This document shows positions 1 to 7,700 of a stretch of 16,185 nucleotides of DNA, in pieces. The notes under the pieces were generated by a model. That model was not told where the DNA came from, did no database searches, and saw nothing but the letters and a program-made list of their open reading frames with translations. Location: the NCBI GenBank assembly GCA_002311865.1, contig DBZV01000136.1:1-16185 (forward strand), in the 5' to 3' direction. Positions within the stretch are counted from its first letter, which is position 1; each line of letters begins with the position of its first letter. Source of the DNA: Dehalococcoidia bacterium UBA1151. GTDB lineage: Bacteria > Chloroflexota > Dehalococcoidia > Lucifugimonadales > Lucifugimonadaceae. The position numbers and the translations under genes were made by a program.

Positions 1-1023
1 CTGTTCCTGCACACCTCGGGAACCACCAGTCGGCCCAAGGGTGTGCCACTCACGCATGGCAACCTCGCGGCCTCACTCAAAAACATACGTGACACCTACA
101 ACCTCACATCTGACGATGTGGCAATGGTGGTCATGCCGCTGTTTCACGTGCACGGCCTGATTGGCGTCACGCTTTCCACTTTCTCGTCAGGCGGCTCGAT
201 AGTTGTGCCGGACCGGTTCAGCGCAACCAACTTCTGGCAGATCCAGACTGCGACTGGCGCGACATGGTACTCAGCAGTGCCAACGATTCATCAGATTCTT
301 CTGCTGCGAGCGGACGAGGACAACGCCCCGGCCAAGAGCTTCAGGTTTATCCGGAGTTGCAGTTCCGCTCTTGCACCCAGTGTGTTCGACCAGCTGGAGG
401 AGCGATTCGGCGCGCCGGTGTTGGAGGCCTATGGGATGACCGAGGCGTCACACCAGATGTCGTCCAGCCCGTTCGACGATCGTCGTGCCGGAACGGTTGG
501 GAAGGGCACCGGAGTCGATATCGCCATCATGGCTGACGATGGCACGCTGCTTTCTCCGGGTGAGATTGGAGAAGTGGTCATTAACGGTCCAAATGTGACG
601 CACGGCTACACCAATAATCCAGAAGCAAACAAAGAAGCATTCGCTCACGGATGGTTCCACACCGGCGATCAGGGATTGTTGTCCGACGATGGCTATCTCA
701 GCCTGACCGGTCGCTTGAAGGAGCTGATCAACCGTGCCGGGGAGAAGATATCGCCGCTGGAGGTCGATGGCATCCTCCTGAAGCATCCCGCTGTCAACGA
801 GGCCGTCTGTTTCGCGGCGCCTGATGAGAAATATGGCGAAGTCGTCCATGCCGCAGTGGTTCTTGGTGGCGAAGCTACGCCCGAAGAGATCATGGAGCAC
901 TGCCGAACACAGATGGCTGAGTTCAAAGTGCCTGAGGTGATCTACTTTGCAGAGAGTCTGCCGCGGACGGCGACCGGGAAGATACAGCGTCGCCACGTCG
1001 CGACGGCGTTTTTGAGCGACTGA
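1..1023 (+). CDS. Acyl-CoA synthetase, oxalate-CoA ligase-like (5' end missing)
   Basis: The reading frame is open from base 1 and ends at TGA 1021-1023, so the N-terminal part lies outside the window; 340 residues are visible. It is an ANL-superfamily adenylate-forming enzyme, which activates a carboxylic acid with ATP and transfers it to CoA. Visible in order: the phosphate-binding loop TSGTTSRPKGVPLTHGN at the left edge, PLFHVHGL, the acyl/adenine-site segment SCSSALAP, YGMTEASHQM, the hinge-region block WFHTGDQG, the hinge GRLKELINRAGEKISP and the C-terminal PRTATGKIQRR with the adenylation lysine (residue 327 of the visible part). From memory, the combination AYxMTEASHQM, GYxNNPEANKE and ELINRxGEKISPxEvDGI is typical of the oxalate-CoA ligase branch (plant AAE3, yeast Pcs60). 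I call the family with confidence but the substrate only tentatively, because no oxalyl-CoA decarboxylase or formyl-CoA transferase is visible nearby. The neighbour on the right is convergent. Confidence 0.9.
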   Translation: MFLHTSGTTSRPKGVPLTHGNLAASLKNIRDTYNLTSDDVAMVVMPLFHVHGLIGVTLSTFSSGGSIVVPDRFSATNFWQIQTATGATWYSAVPTIHQILLLRADEDNAPAKSFRFIRSCSSALAPSVFDQLEERFGAPVLEAYGMTEASHQMSSSPFDDRRAGTVGKGTGVDIAIMADDGTLLSPGEIGEVVINGPNVTHGYTNNPEANKEAFAHGWFHTGDQGLLSDDGYLSLTGRLKELINRAGEKISPLEVDGILLKHPAVNEAVCFAAPDEKYGEVVHAAVVLGGEATPEEIMEHCRTQMAEFKVPEVIYFAESLPRTATGKIQRRHVATAFLSD

Positions 1024-1223
1024 TCGCCCCCGAGTGGCGGCGGTTTTGTAACCCGCTTCCCCCTGCGTGCACCCATGGAGTAACGAACGGTATATGGCAG
1101 CGCCTGAAGGCGGGTCACAGATCCGCCGTTACCGTGCGCGGCCGCTGGGGTGCAGCCAGTCGAGTTACCTCAGGAGAATCTACCAAAGACACCCCTGCGA
1201 TCCATTGATGATTGATTGTTTTA
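1024..1223. other. Convergent intergenic region with alternative hairpins
   Basis: This 200-base gap separates the convergent ligase and methyltransferase genes. ACGGTA (1087-1092) pairs with TACCGT (1130-1135). Inside that, CGCCT (1101-1105) can pair with AGGCG (1108-1112), or GGCGG (1109-1113) can pair with CCGCC (1123-1127); these two choices overlap and exclude each other. No T-run follows, so it is not a textbook terminator. A 60-codon frame from 1067 has no family resemblance and I do not call it. Nothing else is recognisable. Confidence 0.3.
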
Positions 1224-2045
1224 TCAGTCCCGCACCACCTGCACCGTAAACATCAGCGGGGCGAGTTCGGGCCGTTCAGCGTAGTGCCAGTAGCCATCTG
1301 ATCGCTGGGTGAGCGGGTGGCCGTTAGGGAACGTTCCGAACGGAAACTCTCGCAGCATCGTTAGCCGGAGACCTGAGTTGATCAGCCCGGAGACCACCTC
1401 AGAGAGGGTGTGTTGCCACTGGTAGGTGGTTGAGTGGGCGATCTTGCCTTCGCCAGCGATGTAACTGGCCTCGCTAACGTTGATCTCCGGGTCATCGCTA
1501 CCGAAGTAGTCAGAACTGACGAGCAAGTTGTCACCTTTGGAGGGGAGTTCTAACGTCATGGCGAGTGGGTGGTGTTCCGTCAGGTGGAAGAGACCGCCCG
1601 GATTCAGGAGGCTTGCGACGACGCTTCCCAGCTTCGCCATGTCCGGAAGCCAGTTGAGGACGCCGAACGACATGTAGACGATGTCGAACTCCCCTTCGAC
1701 GGCCTCCCTCGCCGCGTATACATCGGACTGCACGAAGTCCACGTCAAGCTGGGCCTTGATCGCGGCGTCCCGGGCGACCGCAACCGATTCGCCAGAGAAG
1801 TCGAGGCCGGTTACGTCTGCGCCAAGGCGAGCGAACGAGAGCGTATCTAGTCCGAGGTGGCACATGAGATGGATGATCCGTTTCTCCGCGAGATCGGGCA
1901 TGCGTTCGGCGTCGAATCGCACGGTACGGGAGATCATCGCCGGATCTGCCACGAACGAGTTGACGTTATAAGCCTGTGTCGATGAGAGGTGGATGGGGAC
2001 GCGATCGTCCCAATTGGCGCGGTTGATAGAGATGTAGTCGTCCAT
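1224..2045 (-). CDS. SAM-dependent class I methyltransferase
   Basis: The 273-residue product starts at ATG (complement of 2043-2045) and ends in TGA. The N-terminus MDDYISINRANWDDRVPIH followed by the SAM-binding motif I region HLMCHLGLDTLSFARLGA (about residues 59-76) and VTGLDFS is the hallmark of a common bacterial family of Rossmann-fold methyltransferases. Motif II-like FDIVYMSFGVLNWLPD lies near residue 120 and NPGGLFHLTEHHP near residue 150. The length is normal for the family. The substrate cannot be told from sequence; the C-terminal part is rich in aromatic residues and probably forms the substrate pocket. It lies 31 bases downstream of the MgtE-like gene on the same strand, so the two are probably cotranscribed. 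No good Shine-Dalgarno sequence precedes the ATG, which suggests translational coupling or weak initiation. Confidence 0.85.
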   Translation of the reverse strand: MDDYISINRANWDDRVPIHLSSTQAYNVNSFVADPAMISRTVRFDAERMPDLAEKRIIHLMCHLGLDTLSFARLGADVTGLDFSGESVAVARDAAIKAQLDVDFVQSDVYAAREAVEGEFDIVYMSFGVLNWLPDMAKLGSVVASLLNPGGLFHLTEHHPLAMTLELPSKGDNLLVSSDYFGSDDPEINVSEASYIAGEGKIAHSTTYQWQHTLSEVVSGLINSGLRLTMLREFPFGTFPNGHPLTQRSDGYWHYAERPELAPLMFTVQVVRD

Positions 2046-2076
2046 TGCGTGGACGATTACGCCAGCCAGCGGAGTT

Positions 2077-3165
2077 TTATGCGCCCGCGTTCATCGAAAT
2101 GAGCCAGGCGGCCAGGCCAAGGTATGCGACTATGCCGATCATCTCTGTCATCGTGGTGACCACCACGGCAGAAGATGCTGCGGGGTCGATCCTGAGGGTC
2201 TTCATCGCCAGTGGCACGGCCACGCCTCCCAGAGCCGCAACCATCAGGTTGATCAGCATTGACGAGCCCACTACCAGTCCCAGTATGAAGCTGTCTTGCC
2301 AGACCCAGACGAGCAGCATCAGGATTAGTGCTATTGACGTGCCTTGAAGCACCGCCAGCGCGCCCTCTTTCATCAGGAGGGCTCTACTGTCGCGTTCGTC
2401 GACTTCTTGCAGGGCGATTGCTCGAACAACCATGGTCACGGTTTGGGTCCCCGCGATGCCTGCCTGGCCGACGACGACTGGAATAAATATTGCCAGCATC
2501 GCGGCGCCTTCGATGGTCGATTCAAAGAGGCTTACGATGAACCCGGCCATGAGCACTGTCATAAGGTTGATCAGCAGCCACGGGAATCGGCTTCGAACCG
2601 AGTTCCAGAACGGCCCCAGCACCTGATCCTCGCCGCCCAGGCCGAAGAGTTTCACGACGTCCTGGGCCGCGCGCATTTCTGCAACGCGGCCCATATCCTC
2701 GGTTGCAATCGCACCGATGAGGACGCCCTGATCGTCGATTACTGGAAGTCTGGCCTGATCGTGTCCCGCCATGATGCGGGCGCAGTTCTCATAACTATCG
2801 TCCCATCTCACGGCCACGGATTCGCCATCCAGGGCTTCCCTGAGCATTGCGTAAGGGGGCGCAAACATTAGCTCAGGGAGGCTCAAGCTGCCTACGAGGG
2901 AGTTGTCCGCCCCCACAACGTAAACACGCGAAATATCTGGTGAGCGGGCTGTGCGATCGCTGATTTCAGCGATGGTGTCAGCTACGGTCTGGGAGTCCAG
3001 GAATGACGCAACATCCAGAGTCATCAGCCCGGCGGCTGTATCCTCCGGGTACAGAAGCATCCTACCCATCATTTTGGGTGAGATGTCAGATCCTGTTTCT
3101 TCGGCATCCTCGTAGTGATCTCTGCCTAAGAGATCGCCACCGGGAAGTCGTTCAGTCGTTATCAC
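2077..3165 (-). CDS. MgtE-type divalent cation transporter lacking the N domain
   Basis: This 362-residue integral membrane protein starts at GTG (complement of 3163-3165). The frame has a stop at 3196-3198 and no start codon between, so this is the longest possible form. Residues 37-48, LLYPEDTAAGLM, match the entry to the MgtE CBS domains; two CBS repeats run to about residue 165. The transmembrane part (about five helices, residues 195-358) carries the pore-lining segment VVVGQAGIAGTQTVTMVVRA and the last-helix segment IDPAASSAVVVTTMTEMIG. MgtE is a Mg2+ channel/transporter gated by Mg2+ binding to the cytosolic N and CBS domains. The roughly 100-130-residue N domain of typical MgtE (about 450 residues) is absent. 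Position 237 is Ile where the family usually has Asn (GGNAG), and position 341 is Glu where Asp is usual, so ion selectivity and gating may differ. It is the first gene of a probable two-gene unit with the methyltransferase. Confidence 0.87.
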   Translation of the reverse strand: MITTERLPGGDLLGRDHYEDAEETGSDISPKMMGRMLLYPEDTAAGLMTLDVASFLDSQTVADTIAEISDRTARSPDISRVYVVGADNSLVGSLSLPELMFAPPYAMLREALDGESVAVRWDDSYENCARIMAGHDQARLPVIDDQGVLIGAIATEDMGRVAEMRAAQDVVKLFGLGGEDQVLGPFWNSVRSRFPWLLINLMTVLMAGFIVSLFESTIEGAAMLAIFIPVVVGQAGIAGTQTVTMVVRAIALQEVDERDSRALLMKEGALAVLQGTSIALILMLLVWVWQDSFILGLVVGSSMLINLMVAALGGVAVPLAMKTLRIDPAASSAVVVTTMTEMIGIVAYLGLAAWLISMNAGA

Positions 3166-3255
3166 GCTTGTTGCCTTGCGTGCCCACCGGCCACGTCACG
3201 CACCGAACGTGACTCGCGCAAGCGAGCACCATCCCCTGCACCCGATATCAGATGC

Positions 3256-3885
3256 TTGAAGAGGTCGAATTGCGGCGAAAAGCCAGGGCCCCCATCGTCG
3301 TTACATCAAGCGAGCCCAACCGGCGCAGGGACGGACATCCACGCGCACGTTCTACTCGCGGATAGCGATCCTACGAACGATGCCGGTCAAATTGCCCGAA
3401 GCGGGAGCGGCGCGATTTACACAGTTGACCAAGACGCTACACGGAGAGATAACCCCACGATCCCTGATCAGAGTGATGAAATTCGTTATCGAGAGAGCGT
3501 TTGCGGATTGGAGCCAGAGCAACTTGCAGGCTTTCACGTGGGATGGCCCCGAAAGCCGTCACCGGTGGATTTTTTGGCTTCGCTACGGGGTAGTTCTCAT
3601 GTTGTGCTCGCGATTGATTCGAATGATCGCGTGATCGGGGTGGTGGCGGCGATTAGCGACGGCGTTCTCTTTGCCTACGTTTCTCACCTTGAGGTGTTAC
3701 CAGGTCACCAGGGGTCCGGAATTGGCACCGAATTGATGCAGCGCTTGTTGCGTCAACTCGGGGAGTTCTATGCGATTGACCACTCGTGCGATGAAGAGGT
3801 GGTTCCGTTTTACGGTCGCCTTGAACTAACAGCTGGCACAGCAATGATGCTGCGCCGACGAGAGCTAATCCCGACCGACGTTTGA
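3256..3885 (+). CDS. GNAT-family N-acetyltransferase (start unresolved)
   Basis: The recognisable domain runs from about 3481 to the TGA at 3883-3885, about 134 residues. It begins IRYRESVCGLEPEQLAGFHVGWP and contains beta4/motif A, VSHLEVLPGHQGSGIGTEL, with the acetyl-CoA loop Q152-x-x-G-x-G (numbered from 3256). CDEEVVPFYGRLEL follows, the usual position of the C-terminal tyrosine. This matches a known small GNAT family in which the protein starts at the residues equivalent to IRYR. Upstream of 3481 the only conventional start in frame is TTG 3256, which adds about 75 low-complexity residues with no resemblance to anything I know. An ATG at 3476 is out of frame by one. Possibilities are a rare ATT start at 3481, a real N-terminal extension, or a sequence error near 3476. 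The substrate is unknown. The gene is divergent from the MgtE-like gene and converges on the next gene. Confidence 0.75.
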   Translation: MKRSNCGEKPGPPSSLHQASPTGAGTDIHAHVLLADSDPTNDAGQIARSGSGAIYTVDQDATRRDNPTIPDQSDEIRYRESVCGLEPEQLAGFHVGWPRKPSPVDFLASLRGSSHVVLAIDSNDRVIGVVAAISDGVLFAYVSHLEVLPGHQGSGIGTELMQRLLRQLGEFYAIDHSCDEEVVPFYGRLELTAGTAMMLRRRELIPTDV

Positions 3886-3915
3886 TTGCAGCCGCTTCCT
3901 GGTGATCGCGTGAGC

Positions 3916-5658
3916 CTACCTGCCGATGGCGTAGCTTTCTCGGCGGATGTCTGCGCCTGCGGTGAGGGAGCCGTTATCGTGGTCTACCGTGATTGCGCAG
4001 GCGGCTCCGGATACGCCATCGTATTGCAGGATCCATTCCACTTTGTGGCCTCGCCGTGCCAGCACTCCGCCGACCTCTTCGCCGATCAGGCCTTCAAGTC
4101 GCAGTGCGCCTTCGGGGTAGTTGTGCGGCCAGAATGAGTTGGGATAGTTGAGCGACTGGAACCGTGGTGCTTCGATCGCTTCTTGGGCGTTCATGCCGAA
4201 CGCGGCGATGTTGAGGAAAACTTGCAGCATCGTCTGTGGCTGGGCGTCGCCACCCGGCGTGCCAAACGGCATCATCAGTTCGCCATCCTTAAGCGCGATC
4301 GCCGGATTTGGCGTGAGGCGAGGCCGTTTGCCTGGCTCGAGGCGTGCCGGGTGGCCATCCTGGAGCCAGTTCTGCGAACCGCGGCCCGACGGCGTAAAGC
4401 CAAGACCGGGGATGACGGGGGCCATGCTCAACGTGTCGCTTGGCGTTGCGGAGAAGGCGTTGCCCCAGCGATCGACCACGCACACGTAGCTAGTGTCTGG
4501 CTCAGTACCCCCGGCAATCGGCTGAGGCCGCTGGTATGCGTAGTCGGCAGGGGCAGATCGGCCCTCGAACTTCCAGGGATCGCCCGCGCCTGGCATGCGG
4601 GTGAACGATTTGGTCATATCCAATTGCTGGCGGCGTTCTGCGGTGTACTCGTTGCTGAGGAGGCCTTTCAGCGGGACGTCAACCATGTCTGGATCGCCAA
4701 AGAACGCGTCGCGATCGGCGAACGCCAGATCGAGCGCTTCCACGATGAGGTGAATGTAGTCGGGCGTGTTGTGACCCATCGCAACAAGATCATCGTTCTG
4801 GAGGGTCTGCACAGCCTGCGAGAGCATCGGCCCCTGCGTCCACGGCCCACAGGCGTACACCTCGTACTCGTTGAAATCGCCAACAACGGGGCTCTCGTGG
4901 CCAATTTTGAAGTCGGCCATATCGTCCATAGAGAGGAATCCGCCTTCCTCCTGAACGAAGTCCACGATCTCCTGTGCGATCTCGCCGGTATAGAAGAACT
5001 CTCGCGTCGCGGCGAGCGCACCCTCTCGCCCTCGTCCAGATGCTGACTTCTCGACCTCGATCAGTCGTTCAAACGTATTGGCGAGGGCGCTCTGGATCAG
5101 CATTTCGCCAAACTGGATTGTTTGCCCGTTGGGGGCGAAGATCTCGGCCGAAGAAGGCCAGAGGGCGAACTGCTCGTCCAACCCTTCCAGGGACTTTGCG
5201 CCCGTGACGTGCATTGGGAAGCCGTCGCGCGCAAGTTCTAGCGAGGGCGTGACCACCTGCTCAAATGTCATCGTGCCGTGCTCTTCCAGCGCGGTCAGCC
5301 AGGCACCCGCGGCCGCGGGTGTGACGACGCGCTCGACTCCAATTGGAATATCGCTTCCGCGGTTATTGATGAAGTGTTCAGCAGAGGCGGATTTTGGCCA
5401 TCGACCAAGGCCGCTGAGCGTGGAAATGCTCTTGTTGGCCTTCTCGTAAATCATGATCGGCGCCACCCCCCCGAAGCTCGTCATGTCGGGCAGGAGGACG
5501 TTGATGGCGATGCCTGCGGCAACACCGGCGTCCGTGGCGTTGCCGCCCTGCTCTAGGATTCGGTATCCGGCGGCGCTGGCGAGGTAATGGCCGGAGGAGA
5601 CGGCGTGCGTCTTGCCCATGATCGGCGGGCGGTGAGTTCCGGTTCTGGTTGCAACCAA
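3916..5658 (-). CDS. Gamma-glutamyltransferase-family hydrolase (Ntn fold)
   Basis: This is a GGT-family proenzyme that would cleave itself to expose an N-terminal threonine. About 580 residues. The conserved N-terminal block is RPPIMGKTHAVSSGHYLAS, then GGNATDAGVAAGIAINV. The predicted self-cleavage and catalytic threonine is in EPDTSYVCVVDRWGNAFS (Thr389 from this start), and the small subunit carries PFGTPGGDAQPQTMLQVFLN. I prefer the TTG start at 5656-5658 because GGGGAGA lies nine bases upstream of it on the minus strand. A GTG at 5676 would overlap that ribosome site and has none of its own, and ATG 5619 would trim further. The large-subunit segment that carries the DGRExAP arginine in classical GGT reads STLSGLGRWPKSA here, so substrate recognition probably differs from glutathione hydrolysis. 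No signal peptide is visible, so a cytoplasmic amidase or acylase-type role is plausible. Its stop lies 30 bases from the convergent GNAT gene. Confidence 0.87.
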   Translation of the reverse strand: MVATRTGTHRPPIMGKTHAVSSGHYLASAAGYRILEQGGNATDAGVAAGIAINVLLPDMTSFGGVAPIMIYEKANKSISTLSGLGRWPKSASAEHFINNRGSDIPIGVERVVTPAAAGAWLTALEEHGTMTFEQVVTPSLELARDGFPMHVTGAKSLEGLDEQFALWPSSAEIFAPNGQTIQFGEMLIQSALANTFERLIEVEKSASGRGREGALAATREFFYTGEIAQEIVDFVQEEGGFLSMDDMADFKIGHESPVVGDFNEYEVYACGPWTQGPMLSQAVQTLQNDDLVAMGHNTPDYIHLIVEALDLAFADRDAFFGDPDMVDVPLKGLLSNEYTAERRQQLDMTKSFTRMPGAGDPWKFEGRSAPADYAYQRPQPIAGGTEPDTSYVCVVDRWGNAFSATPSDTLSMAPVIPGLGFTPSGRGSQNWLQDGHPARLEPGKRPRLTPNPAIALKDGELMMPFGTPGGDAQPQTMLQVFLNIAAFGMNAQEAIEAPRFQSLNYPNSFWPHNYPEGALRLEGLIGEEVGGVLARRGHKVEWILQYDGVSGAACAITVDHDNGSLTAGADIRRESYAIGR

Positions 5659-5813
5659 GATGTTGTTTCTCCCCACAGGAGTCCAGGTGCGAGAGTGACG
5701 TTGAGGCGCAACATAACACGTTTGTAACTGTCGTACGGGGTGCCTGCTGTACTGGCAATTGAGGCCCGGCGGGCGAAGTTGGCGATGATCTGTGCCCGAT
5801 CACAGCATACAAA

Positions 5814-5955
5814 AATGTCATCCTGGGCGGCTCCGCGACCGGGATCTCGGCGTCGTCGAACGCCACTCGTGAATAAGCGGCCCCATCTGTTGATCGCATC
5901 TGGCCCGGGTTCCAGGCTGAGATCCCGTGGTCCGAAGCGGCCACAGGATGACATT
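5814..5955. repeat. Inverted-repeat element, GTCATCCTG family, copy 1
   Basis: The left arm (5814-5851) and right arm (5916-5955) are near-perfect reverse complements, about 38 and 40 bases, separated by 64 bases. Both arms read inward from AATGTCATCCTG to GGGATCTC. The arms' ends GTCATCCTG and GATCTCAGC/GATCTCGGC recur at 14081-14227, so this is a dispersed family, not a chance hairpin. The layout (two opposed units of about 36-40 bases with a short spacer) resembles REP/BIME or MITE-type elements. No coding capacity. Confidence 0.75.
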
Positions 5956-6241
5956 CCGGCGGGCGGGGCTGGCGTTGGGGGGCGGGCGGATTCGTGAAGG
6001 TGCATCCATATGCAGGAGATATATACTCGCCGCCACGAATACGAACTTATTGCGACGGGACATCCTCATTCACCAGCATAAAGACTGCGAACGGAAAAGT
6101 TTTGATTTGCACCTATCTAGAAGTAGGTCACGTAAATGATCACTAAAGAAGGTCTGGTATGAGACTGTAACCTAGGTTTGCTGTGATCGTAGTTGTGATA
6201 GCCATTATCGTGACGGTGTGTGGAGATTTCTGATGTGGATC

Positions 6242-6270
6242 GTAGCAATTCTATCGGTGTGATTTATAGT
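6242..6270 (+). promoter_or_regulatory. Candidate promoter of the aminotransferase gene
   Basis: A good -10 element TATAGT (6265-6270) lies in an AT-rich stretch, with only a weak -35 (GTAGCA, 6242-6247) at 17 bases. Transcription would start near 6277, giving a very short leader with GGAG at 6284-6287. If right, this supports the start at 6297 over 6282. Confidence 0.3.
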
Positions 6271-6296
6271 AAATTATTTGGTTGGAGTTTTCGATA

Positions 6297-7694
6297 TTGA
6301 GCAGTCAGACTTCTAACGTTCCATCAGTTGACGATGTTGCCGGGCTTGAGCGAGCAGCACTTGAGAACATGTTTATTGGCATGTCCAATCACGCACAACT
6401 GGCCGAGGAGGGTGGGCCGATCATCCTCACCGAGTCCAGCGGGATTCGCGTCAAGGACATCCACGGCAACGAGTATATCGATGGTATTTCTGGCATGTAC
6501 TTCCGCAACGTCGGTCACGGCCGGGAAGAGATCGCTCGGGCAATTTACGAGCAACTCAGCGCCGTTAGTATGAATGTGTACGCGGGCGCGACGCCAAAGA
6601 TAATTCAGCTTGCCGCCAAGATTGCTGAGTTGACGCCGGGCGACCTCAACCGCACGTTCTTCTCGCAAGGCGGTTCGGACGCCAACGAGACCGCGCTCAA
6701 GATGGCGCAGGCGTATCACGTACGCACCGGCGACAAGGGCCGGTTCAAAGTTATTTCTCGACGTGGCTCGTATCACGGCGCCACTTACGGAACTATGTGG
6801 CTGGGTGGCCACCCTGGCTTTCCGCGCACCGACTACCAGCCCAAGCCCGCAAACGTGGTGCATGTGCCGCAGCCAGATCCGTATCGCTGTGAACTCGGCG
6901 GAACTACGGCGGAGGAGTGCGCAACGCTGTGTGCGCAGGCCATTGAGGATGCCATTCTGTTCGAGGGACCGGAGTCTGTTAGCGCCGTCATTGGCGAACC
7001 AATCTCGCAGCCGCTTGGTGGTGTGATTCCGCACGAGAGCTACTGGCCGCGAGTACGCGAGATTTGCGATCGCTACGGCGTGCTGCTGATTTTCGATGAG
7101 GTGATCACTGGCTTCGGCCGGCTGGGCACCTGGTTCGGTAGCGACTACGTTGGCGTGATGCCAGACATCATGACGTTTGCCAAGGGCATAACGAGCGGCT
7201 ACTGGCCGCTGGGCGGTGCGGTGGCGACGAACAACGTCGCTGATATCTTTGCCGGCGGGCCTGAGAAGACGTTCTCACACATGTACACATACTCAGCACA
7301 CCCGGGCGGTGGTGCGGCGGGGATGGCCGCTCTTGAGATCATGGAGCGAGAAAATCTCGTCCAGAACGCCCGACAGCGAGGCGAGCAGTTGGCTGAGACT
7401 CTCGCCGACATCAAGGACCGTCACCCAATAGTGGGTGATGCACGAGGAACCGGCCTCATTCAGGGTCTGGAGCTGGTGAAGGACCGCGAAACAAAGGAGC
7501 ACTTCGACCCGTCAGTGCGCCTCAATGCTCGACTCACCGAGAAGCTGATCGACCGCGGCATCTGGATCAGAGTCCCAGCTTTCATTCTGCCGCTCGCCCC
7601 GCCACTAATCATCACCGCCGATGAGATCGACGAGATGACGACGGCAATTGATGAGTCGCTAACCGAGGTGGAGAGTGAGCTGGGTGTTGCATAG
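6297..7694 (+). CDS. Class III (omega-type) PLP-dependent aminotransferase
   Basis: Fold-type I aminotransferase of class III, which transfers an amino group between an amine or omega-amino acid and a keto acid such as pyruvate. I choose TTG 6297 because GGAG (6284-6287) lies nine bases upstream; TTG 6282 overlaps that site and has none of its own. The product is 465 residues, normal for the family. Visible are the substrate-entry segment GNEYIDGISGMYFRNVGHG, the cofactor phosphate segment FFSQGGSDANETALKMA, SYHGATYG (ring stacking), LLIFDEVITGFGRLGTWFG with the PLP aspartate (Asp267) and DIMTFAKGITSGYWPLGG with the Schiff-base lysine (Lys296). HMYTYSAHPGGGAAG follows. The following MFS gene is codirectional, so the pair may take up and deaminate one compound, but the 128-base repeat element between them may separate their transcription. 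The exact substrate cannot be assigned. Confidence 0.92.
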   Translation: MSSQTSNVPSVDDVAGLERAALENMFIGMSNHAQLAEEGGPIILTESSGIRVKDIHGNEYIDGISGMYFRNVGHGREEIARAIYEQLSAVSMNVYAGATPKIIQLAAKIAELTPGDLNRTFFSQGGSDANETALKMAQAYHVRTGDKGRFKVISRRGSYHGATYGTMWLGGHPGFPRTDYQPKPANVVHVPQPDPYRCELGGTTAEECATLCAQAIEDAILFEGPESVSAVIGEPISQPLGGVIPHESYWPRVREICDRYGVLLIFDEVITGFGRLGTWFGSDYVGVMPDIMTFAKGITSGYWPLGGAVATNNVADIFAGGPEKTFSHMYTYSAHPGGGAAGMAALEIMERENLVQNARQRGEQLAETLADIKDRHPIVGDARGTGLIQGLELVKDRETKEHFDPSVRLNARLTEKLIDRGIWIRVPAFILPLAPPLIITADEIDEMTTAIDESLTEVESELGVA

Positions 7695-7700
7695 TTCTCT

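Larger units (their letters stand above)
5659..6296. other. 638-base gene-free region between divergent genes
   Basis: The GGT-like and aminotransferase genes diverge from this gap. Its left half is GC-rich and holds the inverted-repeat element at 5814-5955. The right half (about 6000-6290) is clearly more AT-rich and probably holds the promoter of the aminotransferase; ACCTAT (6112-6117) and GTAGGT (6124-6129) form a small hairpin there. Open frames of 70-150 codons in this gap on both strands have no recognisable protein features and mostly cover the repeat. I see no RNA gene. Confidence 0.5.

Noticed and set aside
140..155. Sequence TGTTTCACGTGCACGG resembling a parS site
   Set aside because: Eleven leading bases match the parS consensus but the second half does not (12 of 16 overall), and it encodes the conserved PLFHVHGL of the ligase, which explains it. 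A weaker match near 3533 is likewise inside a gene.
4183..5046. 287-codon open frame on the + strand
   Set aside because: Antisense to the GGT-like gene, which has strong family motifs; the antisense product shows no domain features.
5378..6005. Overlapping - strand frames of 150 and 188 codons upstream of the GGT-like gene
   Set aside because: They run through the inverted-repeat element and the GGT-like gene in the wrong frames, are rich in Arg, Pro and Ser, and match no family.
6324..7034. 236-codon open frame on the - strand
   Set aside because: Antisense shadow of the aminotransferase gene.
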